Shown here: positions 8,390 to 17,239 of the stretch, one piece after another
How the letters are laid out: each line of letters starts with the position of its first letter
Position numbering within the stretch: the first letter of the stretch is position 1
Program-made: the position numbers and the translations under genes
Assembly (NCBI GenBank): GCA_003990745.1
Contig: RBNI01002857.1
Span: 1 to 17,303, forward strand
DNA: 17,303 bases
Source: Jimgerdemannia flammicorona
Lineage: Eukaryota > Mucoromycota > Endogonomycetes > Endogonales > Endogonaceae
Direction: 5' to 3'
The notes under the pieces: model-generated
Databases searched by the model: none
What the model was told of the DNA's origin: nothing
Seen by the model: the letters and a program-made list of their open reading frames with translations, nothing else

Positions 8390-8615
8390 TAAATTGAATG
8401 AAATTGAGTTGAATTGAATAAGAGGTCTGAAAAGTTGAATCAAATTAGGATTTTTTCAAGTCAAATAGAAGTTGAATTGAATGGAAGTTGAATTGAATAG
8501 AGCCTCAATTTGATTAGGGTTAAATCAAATGGAGCCTTGATTCAATTAGAGTCAAATCAAATAGAGCCTCAATTCAATTAGAGTTAAATTGAATAGAGGC
8601 TTTATTCAAATGATG
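8390..8615. repeat. AATTGAA-rich minisatellite with 16- and 32-bp periods
   Basis: Two copies of GAAGTTGAATTGAATG-like units start at 8468 and 8484 (period 16). They are followed by units starting AATAGAGCCTCAATT at 8496, 8528, 8560 and 8592 (period exactly 32, last copy partial and diverged). The upstream part (8390-8467) is a looser version. Units contain both TTGAATTGAA and its complement TTCAATTCAA, so a single strand can fold into hairpins. Confidence 0.8.
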
Positions 8616-8811
8616 ATGTCATAAAAATTTTATTGATTATAATACAGGCTAGGCTATCAATGATACAGGCTACTAATGATTCCTCTTATATGTATCTAGC
8701 TACTGCTGTCTGATGAGTGTTATTATATACTCTTTTTCAGAAAGATAGATTCAGAGTCAAGGAGTTGATCTTCTGATAGATTCAAGATATTGTATTACAT
8801 TTCTTTCTATA

Positions 8812-9314
8812 TCACCTATAATTATAGCAACTGATATATGGATGACCTCTTTTTAGAATCAGAACCTCTTCATTACTCAAAATTATAATGTCTGGAGTAT
8901 CATTGTCAGAAATTTCAAACATATCATCAATCTCGACTTCAATGTCTGAATCCGAAATCTCAATGGCAGCAGTATTGGTGAGCATGTCATCCTCCACTTT
9001 AATGTTTGAGTCTAAAATGTCAATGGCAGTAGTGTTGGAGGTGGCAGCATTGGGGGCTATAGTAGTGGTAGCATTGGGAGCTATGGCAGCAGCAGCATTG
9101 AGGGCTATAGTAGCAGCAGCATTGGAGGCTATAGCAGCAGCAGTGTTGGGGGCTACAGTAGTATTGGGGGTAATGGCAGCATTGGGGGCTATGGTAGTGG
9201 CAGTAATAGTAATAGCAGTATTTGGGGTGGCAGTAGTAGTAATAGTGAGTTTGGCCTCAAATGTTTCATCTATGTCTAGATCAATAGCAGTGACAATGGG
9301 TTTGACCTCAAATG
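8812..9314 (-). pseudogene. Repetitive acidic and Ala/Thr/Pro-rich reading frame, next to the hAT remnant
   Basis: The minus frame is open from after a TAA at about 9315 to a stop near 8812, about 165 codons with no early ATG. It reads FEVKPIVTAIDLDIDETFE, then about 70 residues of degenerate repeats of TIAPNAA/AAIAPN type. These are followed by two 20-residue acidic units (starting NTTAIDILDSN and NTAAIEISDSD; DNA copies at 9001 and 8941, period 60) and then TPDIIILSNEE. The hydrophobic-acidic patch DIIILSNEE resembles a SUMO-interacting motif, but that is only a resemblance. A 51-bp duplication (9250 and 9301) lies at the N-terminal side. It may be a decayed low-complexity part of a transposon protein or host gene. 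The opposite strand is open only as a shadow of the same repeat. Confidence 0.35.
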
Positions 9315-9325
9315 CTTATCTATAT

Positions 9326-9485
9326 CTAGATTGAATTCTTTCTTATTTTCTTACATTCAACTCTAGACTTATTTTCTTCATTGAGCTGGCTATTGACTTT
9401 ATAGATTCTCTGATTCATTTTCTGCAATGCTCTGGTAAGATCTTTAATAAATATATGAGGATTGATATAGAGAGAGAAAGAGGAC
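9326..9485 (-). pseudogene. Short helical reading frame next to a poly-T tract
   Basis: The minus frame reads NPHIFIKDLTRALQKMNQRI then YKVNSQLNEENKSRVE and stops near 9326. The heptad-like pattern of hydrophobic residues suggests an amphipathic helix or coiled coil. It lies just upstream, in another frame, of the repetitive acidic frame ending at 9314, so the two may be parts of one broken gene. The Lys-run preceding it comes from the poly-T tract. No family is recognised. Confidence 0.25.
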
Positions 9486-9509
9486 TTTTTTTTTTTTTTT
9501 TTTTTTTTT
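9486..9509. repeat. T24 homopolymer
   Basis: Twenty-four consecutive T on the plus strand (A24 on the minus strand). It could be the poly(A) end of a decayed retroposed sequence on the minus strand, but no matching element was recognised beside it. Confidence 0.9.
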
Positions 9510-9539
9510 ATAGAAATTTTCACATCAGAAGTACTTATT

Positions 9540-9900
9540 TATACATTTTAGATTGAAGTACCCACCATATCTTAAGCTTTTGAAGTACTCACTTTTACAA
9601 AGTGTCTGTACTTTCGAAGCACCCACATATACTATATCTTAAGCTTTCAAATCACTCACTTTTGAAGTGCTTACTATATCTTAAGCTTTCTGTTTCCAAT
9701 ACAACTCTCATCACAATTCCCATGACCCATGACTATATCTATGGTATCCTGATAATATCCACCCCACTTTCAAAGTGTCCACTCTAATGACATCTGCCCT
9801 ACTTTCAAAGTGCTCACTATATCTTAAGCTTTTGAAGTACTTACTTTTAAAGCATCTGCCATATCTTAAGCTTTCAAATGCCTACTTTCAAAGTACCATA
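9540..9900. repeat. Array of ATATCTTAAGCTTT motifs in a degenerate ~21/42-bp repeat
   Basis: The 14-mer ATATCTTAAGCTTT occurs five times, starting at 9567, 9634, 9676, 9819 and 9861, with two spacings of exactly 42. Between them lie variants of TTTTGAAGTACTCACTTT and CTTTCAAAGTGCTCACT. The motif contains the palindromes CTTAAG and AAGCTT. It lies just downstream of the hAT coding remnant, where hAT elements often carry subterminal repeats, but assignment to that element is inference. Confidence 0.75.
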
Positions 9901-9988
9901 TCAGAGGAATTTTATGATAAGTATTTCAATTTAATTACATAAAAATAGTTATATTTCAAGATCTTGGGATTAGCTAACACTAGGCTCA

Positions 9989-10600
9989 TTACCATGTCTT
10001 TAAACACATATATTCCCAAATTGTTTCCAATTTTAAAGTATCTCTTTTAAGTGATACAAGATCTCTACCATTAGAAAAAATTCTCTCAATTAGAGCACTT
10101 ATTGCTGGAATGGCTAAATAGTCTCATGCCATTTTCACTAAATTTGGAAAATCTTCAATATGGCCCTAATGTTTTTGAATATATTTTGATTTGAATTAAA
10201 TATAATTCAATTTAAATACAATTTGAATTAAAGTCTCAACTTACTTATCACCAAGATAATATATCAATTCTTGTCAGATATTTAACAATTTCACTTTTCA
10301 AATAAATATCTATCTTGTGCTCAGGGTTTGCTATCAGTTTTTGTCTTTTGTTGAATATATGTTATTGTAATGCAGCATCAATATCATTGATTTCAGTATC
10401 TACAATATTAGACTATTCTTGAAAAACTAATCCAGAAAGAGGGGCATAGGTTTTATCATAAGTTATATAAACAGCTTACTTGATAGCCTCAACTCATTTA
10501 GACTCCCATTCATGAGATATAAAATATGATAGTTTAAGTCTGAGGTCAAGTACTGGTATATTTGAAGAAAAATAAATTAAAAATATAAAAATTCAAAATA
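9989..10600 (-). pseudogene. hAT-family transposase, C-terminal half (dead)
   Basis: The minus frame from about 10580 reads PVLDLRLKLSYFISHEWESK, then after a TGA VEAIK...AVYITYDKTYAPLSG. It continues as KIDIYLKSEIVKYLTRIDIL then SW (tgg 10253-10251) and stops. From 10156 a second frame reads EDFPNLVKMA, TGA, DYLAIPAISALIERIFSNGR, DLVSLKRDTLKLETIWEYMC, LKTW and TAA 9991-9989. DYLAIP.tSA.sER.FS.GRDLV and the L..ET...yMCLK.W ending are the hallmark of the hAT C-terminal dimerisation domain (Pfam Dimer_Tnp_hAT). The upstream part fits the typical DPRLKL.YF....W segment. Five or more in-frame stops and an inserted AT-rich piece at about 10170-10245 make it inactive. The N-terminal half (zinc finger and DDE core) is absent; the LINE 3' end lies directly upstream at 10632. 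Confidence 0.85.
10170..10245. repeat. AT-rich palindromic insert inside the hAT domain
   Basis: Between the conserved Trp (10251) and the FP motif (about 10150) of the transposase there are about 90 nt where hAT proteins usually have about five residues. The extra sequence is made of TTTGAATTAAAT / ATTCAATTTAAAT inverted repeats and shifts the frame. It resembles in composition the AATTGAA minisatellite at 8390-8615. Its limits are approximate. Confidence 0.55.
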
Positions 10601-10631
10601 TAAAATTCATATAGTTCTTAAGTTTCAAATA

Positions 10632-13600
10632 TTTTTTTTAGTTACTTGGACTCCATCCTTTATTAATACCAGTCTATGAATAAGTATACATCATTGCCAC
10701 CCTCTACCCAATCCCCATAGGGGGGCCCCTCCCTGCCTCCTCACAAATGAAAATCACCCTTTCACCCACTACTCCAACTCTCCCTCCACTCTACCCACAA
10801 ATTTTCTCCACCAAGTAGTGCCTCCGACCACCCTTCAGCCCCCAGCCAAGACACCAGCCTGTTAAGGTATCTTCTATAAGCCTATGTCACCACAGCAACT
10901 GGTCCCCCAAGCCCTGTCTCCTCCCATCCTCAAAAACAAATAGCCAATGACTGGCCAGCCCCATCCAAATAGCCAAAGCCCAACCCAAAGTAAGCCACTC
11001 CTTCCCTATCCCCTCTACCAATCTATCCCTCAAGTCCTCCCACCTCCCCCGTACTTCATCACCCCTATGCCGTACCCCCAAATGTTCCCCAATTGTCCAC
11101 CAAAAGTTCCCCAACACCTCATACTCTCCTAGCCAATGTTCAGGCATCTGGACATAACCCCCCTCCTGCTCCACATTATGGCACTCCTCATAGTTGAAGC
11201 AACCCCCTATGACAAGGTGCCCTGAGTGAAAGTTGAGCATAACATTCCTTCACAGCATGTGCCACCAGACCACTCAGTACTTTGGCGGTATCCACTTTCT
11301 CACTATAGTACTCTAGGTCCAAACATCATACCAGTTCCACTCTTTGCCAATTCCTACATCTTGCCAACCACTAGGCCACAGATCCTGGCCTGGTCCCCTT
11401 TGGCATTCTATTCCATCTTCAATATCAAACTCAAGTAACGGGGTACCAGCCAGCAGAATATGATCCCATCTCCACATTGCTGGGCCCCAGTCCTCCTCTC
11501 CTTCATTCTTCTGCCAACAAATATCAATGCGATGCACCCCTTCTGCAATCCCCTACCAAAATCCTTTATAACACAGTTGGGTAGTGTTCTGAAGTCCAAC
11601 TAAGGAGATGAGATCGCCAGTTGAGCCCCTTGGTGATAACTGTCTCTCCCAGATCTTCTGTAGCAGAGGAACCCAACCACCTCCTCTCAATTCCACTGCC
11701 CTCCTTAGCCACTATGCTCTCAAGCAGTGTAACCGTTTTGGAAAGTCCACCAGCCCAAGACCACCTCTTTCCACTAGAAGGGACAAGGTCTCCCAACCAA
11801 TCTGACTCCGCCTGCCAGCCCAAATCCATCTCTTCACTGACTTCATCAATCTTTTCACCCAGGCTGGGAAATCCAGATAATACGCCAGGTACCACAACTT
11901 CAGCAGCCAGTAGACATTCAAAATTGAGACCCGCCCTGCTAGAGAAAATTGCCTTCCCCCCCAGCTCTACAGGGCCTCCTCCCAGATGCCAATCCTCTGC
12001 TCCCACCAAAGTCTGGGCAGAACTGACCTATAGACTGACAGATAGATGCCTAAGTACTGCACTGCTTCGCCAGTGGGGACAATTGTTCCTATAACTTCCC
12101 CTCCCATCAGGCCATTGCCCAACACCATTGTTTCACACATATGCCAATTCAGCTTAGCTCCAGAGTTCTCCTTGTACCACTTGACAGTCTTCTTGAGCTC
12201 TTCAACATCAGCAATCGAACCCAAACCCACTACCATATCATCCACAAAGGTCCCAACTTTCCATCCAATACCAAAGACAGAGAGCCCCACTATCCTCCTC
12301 CAAATTCTGTCTATAAGGGGTTCCAGGGAAAGAGCATACAAGATGGGGGACAGTGGGTCACCCTGGGGCACCCCTCTACCCAAGGGGAATGCTACCCCTC
12401 TATGACCATTACATGTAAGTGCAGCCCTACTCTCTTTCAGTAGGCTGACCATTGCTGACTGAAATTGGGATGGAAACCCCATTTTGTCCAAAACTTTTGC
12501 CAGCCAGACTCTTCACACCCGGTTGTATGCTTTCTCCTGGTCCAAGAAGACCAGACACCCATCCAGTCCACAGGCTCTAGCCCCTTCGATAACTCCATGG
12601 ACCCAGGCAGTACTATCTCTGATGAGCTGATCACCCACAAATCCCCTCTGCTCAATACTCATGACTTGTTGGGCCACTCTCTGAAGTCTTGCCACCACCA
12701 CCTTAGTCACCAACTTTCTGTCCATATCAAGCAACATTATCAGCTGCCAGTTCTTCCAATCCTCCCATCTTCCTTTGTTTTTATAAAGCAGCATCACCAG
12801 CCCAAGGTTCTGCTCCCCAACCCACCTCCCTGTCTATAGAATAAGGTCACACAGTGCTGTCATCTCTCCCATCACCCCTGGGACTCCCACCATTCTCTTC
12901 CAAAAGTCCCAGGGCAGACCATCCTCCCCAGGTGCTGTACCTGACGTTGTTGCGACAAGAACCTGGTGGATCTCTTCTTCCTATACAGGCATCCCCAGGT
13001 CACCTAGCCCCTTGACTGGAGGTGGGTGCCAATCCTCCAATATTTGTTCTATGGCAGCGGCATCTGCCCCACCCTCCTCCTCACTCCACAATCCACTCTA
13101 TCTCTCCTTCAGCAATCCAAGAATGTCCTGAACACTATGCACCAGTCTACCATCTGTATCCAACACTCCTTCCCACTGTTGCTGTACCCACCTCACCCTA
13201 AGGGCCCTTGTAAGAAACTTGGAAGGCCTCTCCCCTTCCTCCAGATCCTGCCATCAAAGCCGAGCTGCCAAGCTGTGTACCCTTGCCTCTTCCTCTTCCT
13301 GTAGTATCTATTATAGTTCCCCAACCTCTATTTTTGCCCTCCTCAGCCTCCAATCTTCTCCCTCCTCTAACATCTTCAGCCTCACCCACTCCTCCAGAAG
13401 CCTCATCAATCTAGTAGAGGCCCAATACACTCTTCGCCTTCACTGCTTCCCTGCCTCCTTGCCAGCCTCACTCCAGTAAATCTTGGCCATCGCCTTCATT
13501 CTCATCCACCGAGTCCCAACTGAGGTCCTTTCCTGCCACCAGGTCTCCACCCTCAGCTGAATGTCTTTAGCCCACATATCCCACCAGGTCTTGTCATCTA

Positions 13601-13772
13601 ACAAAGAGGAATTGAGGCAGGCCCATCCCTACTTCCCCAAAAGCACCCCTGTCCCAAAAGCCCCCAGTGATCCGACCATGGACACCATTCTACTTCCAGT
13701 GACTTTTAAACATCTAGGCCCCAGCAGCTTACTGTCAAAATCCAGTCGATCCTTGTCCCCAGACCCTAGAGA
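10632..13772 (-). mobile_element. LINE (non-LTR retrotransposon), 5'-truncated minus-strand copy
   Basis: The element reads from about 13772 down to 10632 on the minus strand. It has the end of an AP-endonuclease domain, a reverse transcriptase, a C-terminal Cys/His cluster, a short 3' UTR with AATAAA at 10664-10659, the shared terminal sequence GGAGTCCAAGTAACT, and an A8 tail (T8 at 10632-10639 on plus). The same 3' end occurs at 17282-17299 in the plus copy, which fixes the boundary. Sequence beyond the tail is the hAT remnant. The 5' end is cut inside the endonuclease domain. CpG is scarce: about five in 10681-11460 by eye. Clade cannot be assigned with certainty; apurinic endonuclease plus RT without a visible RNase H fits L1/Tad-like lineages. 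Confidence 0.9.
10704..13770 (-). pseudogene. LINE ORF2 (endonuclease-reverse transcriptase), minus copy, dead
   Basis: From 13770: GLGTRIDWILT and CPWSDHWG (SDH at 13675-13667), the last motifs of the AP-endonuclease. One frameshift at about 13625-13665 follows. From about 13620 to the TAG at 10706-10704 a single frame carries the linker, the RT (TAPGEDGLPWDFWKR, LVFLDQEKAYNRV, GRGVPQGDPLSPILYALSLE, FVDDMVVGLGS at 12248 down) and the C-terminal region (WIWAGRRSQIGW, NVMLNFHSGHLV, QMPEHWLGE) ending GPPMGIG. About 17 stop codons interrupt it, many where the plus copy has Trp. The catalytic FxDD motif is FVDD instead of FADD. There is no initiator or N-terminus. When intact, such a protein nicks target DNA and copies its RNA there. 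Confidence 0.88.
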
Positions 13773-16700
13773 GTGGGGTGGGGAGGCAGTTTGGCAGGGT
13801 AAAGTGGGAATCCTGGTTAGGAAGGGGAAAGGGGACATTGCAGACACTGGACATTGAGGTAGTAGATTAGTGTGGGGGACATGGCGGAGGCCTGGATGGA
13901 ACTCAATTGTGGTGGGATCTTGTTACTGCCCAGCTGAGAGGGGGACCCGAGTGGTATGGATTGAAGATTTGCAGGACTCTGGGCTCTTGGTTGAGGCTGG
14001 GTTGGACTGTCTGGGGGGTGATTTTAATATGGTATGGGAGAGTAGACTGGATAGAACTGATGGGGGACAGGGTATGACAGGAAGGAGTGGGGGATTGGAG
14101 GAATGGGAAGAGGTGGAACGGCTCAGCTCACTGGTGGATGCCATGCGACTTCAGGATGGGGATCAACGTCTATATACACACTGGGTAGGTGGGCTGGGTA
14201 CTAGGATTGATTGGGTTCTGACTGCTGAGTGCTGGGGAAATACAGTTTGGGAGACAATGGAGGTCGAGTGGTGCCCATGGTCAGATCACTGGGGTATTCG
14301 GAGAGGTGGGAGATTTGGAGGGAGTGGAGAGGGGCCAGGACATTGGCAGCTGAACTCTTCATTGCTGAATGAGATGGATCTGTGGAATGAGTGGGTAGTG
14401 GAGGTACGATCCAAGGTTAAGAATTGGAGGCAAGCAGGGATGAGGATTGGAGATAGGTGGCGTAGACTGAAATCTGAAGCTCAGAGGTACTGGGGGGAAG
14501 TGGGAAAGGAGCAAGGAGCTCAGCAGAGGAGACGAGTCCGATGGGCATCTAAGAGACTAGAGAGACTACTTCTGAATTGGGCTAGACTATTGGCAGAGGA
14601 GGGGGTGTTGGACTGGAAGGCTAAGCAGGCTAAGTTGGAAGTAGAGGAATTACAGGATTTGTTGGGGAAGGAGGAGGCAGTGCAGGCTCAGGCTATGGTG
14701 GCCAGGTTAAGGTGGTAAGGATTGGAAGAAGGAGAATGACCTACGAGGCTTTTGTCCCATCTCCTTCATGCTCACCGGTGGGAAGGAGTCCTTAATGATG
14801 AGGGAGAGATGGTATTGAGTGTGCAGGGGATCCTTGGCCAGCTGAGTGCCTGCTGGGGTAAACTCTGGAGTGAAGAAGAGGGAGGGGAGGGGGGGCAGGA
14901 CATTGAGCAGCATCTGGAAGATTGGCACCCGAATCTGGCAGCAGAGTTGGGGGATCTGGGCTGACCGGTTTTGGGAGAGGAGATCCTTCAAGTTCTGGCA
15001 TCAACAACCCTAGGAACAGCACCTGGGGAGGATGGTCTGCCTTGGGACTTTTGGAAACGTATGGCATCTGTAGAGGAGGTTTTGGAGGAGATGATGCTGA
15101 TGTGTAATGCAGTCATCAGTACCAGGGAATAGATTGGAGGGCAACAGTTGGGGCTGGTTTCCCTGCTGTATAAGGACAAAGGGCGTAAAGAGGACTGGAA
15201 AAATTGGAGGCCGATCATGCTGCTGGATATGGACTGCAAGTTGGTCACTAAAATTCTGGTGGTGAGATTACAGGGTGTGGCACAGCAGGTGATAGGGAAG
15301 GAGCAGCAAGGCTTTGTTGGAGGCCGACTGATCCGAGATGGTATGGCATGGGTTCACGGTGTCATTGAAGGTGCTAGGGCAGCAGGAGTGAATGGCCATT
15401 TGGTATTTCTGGACCAGGAGAAGGCCTATGATAGGGTGCAGAGAGTATGGTTAGAGAAAGTACTGGAGTGTATTGGGATGTCAGTGGGCATATGTCAGTC
15501 ACTTATTGGGTTGCTGGAAGGGAGTAGGGCTGCGATTCTGGCGAATGGTCACAGGGGGGCTTCTTTTCCCATGGGGAGGGGGGTGCCTCAAGGGGATCCA
15601 CTGTCTCCTATCCTTTATGCTTTTGCCCTGGAGCCATTGTTGGATCGCATCTGGTGACGAGTTGGTGGACTGAATATCTTGGGGGTCAATTGGAAGGTGG
15701 GGGCCTTTGCCGATGATATGGTGGTTGGATTGGGCTCGGTGGCAGATGTGGCTATGCTCAAGGAGATAGTCGAGTGGTATGAGGGGTGCTCGGGGGTGAA
15801 ACTCAACTAGCACAAGTGTGAGACAATGGTCCTTGGGGAAGGAGTCATAGGGGGGGATGTCATTGGAACAATTGTCCTAGTGGGAGGAGTGGTACGGTAT
15901 TTGGGTATCTATTTCTCGGTGTATGGCTCTTTACTTCCCAAGGAGTGGTGGAAGCACAAGCTGGAAGAATGGGGAGTGGTATTGACAAGTTGGGGTGGGA
16001 GACAGGTGTCACTGGCAGGAAGGGTAGCTGTGCTGAATATGTATTGGATGCCAAAGCTTTGGTATCTGGGCTACCATTTGGATTTCCCTAAGTGGGTGGT
16101 CAAAAGGCTTCTCAAGATGGCCTGCTCATGGATCTGGGCTGGACACTGGAGTCAGATTGGTTGGGAGGTATTAGCACTTCCTGTGGAATATAGAGGCCTT
16201 GGTCTGGTGGACTTTCCCAGAAGGCTACTCTACTTGAGGGCGTGGTGGATGAAGAGGGCTAGTGAGTTGAGAGGAGGAGAATGGATGCCCCTTATGCAGC
16301 AGTTGTGGGAGACGAGAGTGTCACCAAGGGGTGGCTCAGGCGATCTACTGTCCATGGTGGCCTTGGATGGCAGCCAGCAGATACAATACAAAGGATTCTG
16401 GTGGAGAGTGGTAGATGGGGTGCATCATATTGGGCTCCAGTGGCAAGGAACTGAAGGGGATGAGGACTGGGGACTGGAGATGTGGAGGTGGGACAGGCTC
16501 TTATTGGGAGGGAATTTGGTCGAGGATTTCTGTTTGGAGGAGGATATAGAGTGCCTTAGGGGCCTGGGACAGGATCTTTGGCCGGAGGCCTGGCAAGGAG
16601 CGGGGATCGGGGAGAGGTGGAACTGGGCAGGCATATGGTCTTGGTTCAAGGTTGTGTCGAGGTGGCTTCCACCAAAATTCTGGGTAGCATGGTGGAGGCT

Positions 16701-17239
16701 GTTGCATCGGAATGTGATGCTAAACTTTAGGACTGGGCATCTGGTGGACGGCGGGGTCTTTGACTGTGAGGAGTGCTATAATGTAGGGCAGGAGAGAGGG
16801 GTGGTACAGATGCCTGAATATTGGCTGGGGGAGTGTGAGAGTTTGGAAGGTTGTTGGGGTGAGGCTGGGGGTATCTGCGCCAAACCCTGAGGTGGGTGGG
16901 TGGTGGGCAGCTCTGCAGTTGAGACTGGTGGGGGGGGTGGATAATGAGTGGCTGACAGTTGGCTGGGCCGTCGCTTTTTAGGTTGGGCTCGCAGAATACT
17001 GGTGGTGTGTATTTGAGGAGGGCCCCTGGAGGCCGGTGAGCCTGTGGATAGTAAGGTGGGAGGAGCTGATGTTAGAGCTCTTTAAGGCATGGTGGATTGG
17101 GTGGGGCCCCAAGGGGGGGAGACGTAAGGGATTAGTAAGGAGGATTGTGGCGAAGAGTAGTAGTAGGGTGGTGGTGAAGGTGGATGGAGTGTCATTTGTA
17201 GAGCCTATGGAAGGGGGGGGGCCCTGTGGGATAGGTTGA
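13773..17239 (+). pseudogene. LINE ORF2 (endonuclease-reverse transcriptase), plus copy, dead
   Basis: Frame 1 runs from the junction to about 16855, then frame 2 to TGA 17237-17239 (C-terminus GPCGIG, matching GPPMGIG of the partner). Endonuclease motifs: GILVRKGKG, GGDFN (14014-14028), GTRIDWVLT, and SDH (14281-14289). RT motifs: TAPGEDGLPWDFWKR, LVFLDQEKAYDRV, GRGVPQGDPLSPILYAFALE, and FADD (15706-15717, intact catalytic pair). C-terminal Cys/His cluster: FDCEECYN...QMPEYWLGECE, a zf-RVT-like C-x2-C...C in which the expected His is Tyr; the partner keeps His. In-frame stops: TGA 13855, TAA 14716, TGA 14737, TGA 14962, TAG 15130, TGA 15655, TAG 15808, TAG 16979. The frameshift is near 16855. 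The 5' end, including the first endonuclease motifs and any ORF1, is missing. Confidence 0.9.

Noticed and set aside
8390..8615. CRISPR array
   Set aside because: The periodic units are contiguous tandem repeats without distinct spacers, in an apparently eukaryotic context.
8888..9334. Plus-strand 148-codon frame rich in Val, Ala and Met
   Set aside because: It is the complement of the repetitive tract. Its composition is hydrophobic low-complexity and the minus frame makes better sense with its acidic units.
10325..10345. CAGGGTTTGC-like sequence as a hAT terminal inverted repeat
   Set aside because: It lies inside the transposase coding frame and has no inverted partner or 8-bp duplication.
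11608..12839. Several plus-strand frames of 65-157 codons opposite the minus LINE copy
   Set aside because: They are antisense shadows of the conserved reverse-transcriptase frame and have no recognisable motifs.
10704..17239. Reassigned stop codons (alternative genetic code) to explain in-frame TAG/TGA/TAA in the LINE and hAT frames
   Set aside because: All three stops occur internally, at different sites in the two copies, and both copies also end at the same place with TGA and TAG. Decay by point mutation explains this better.
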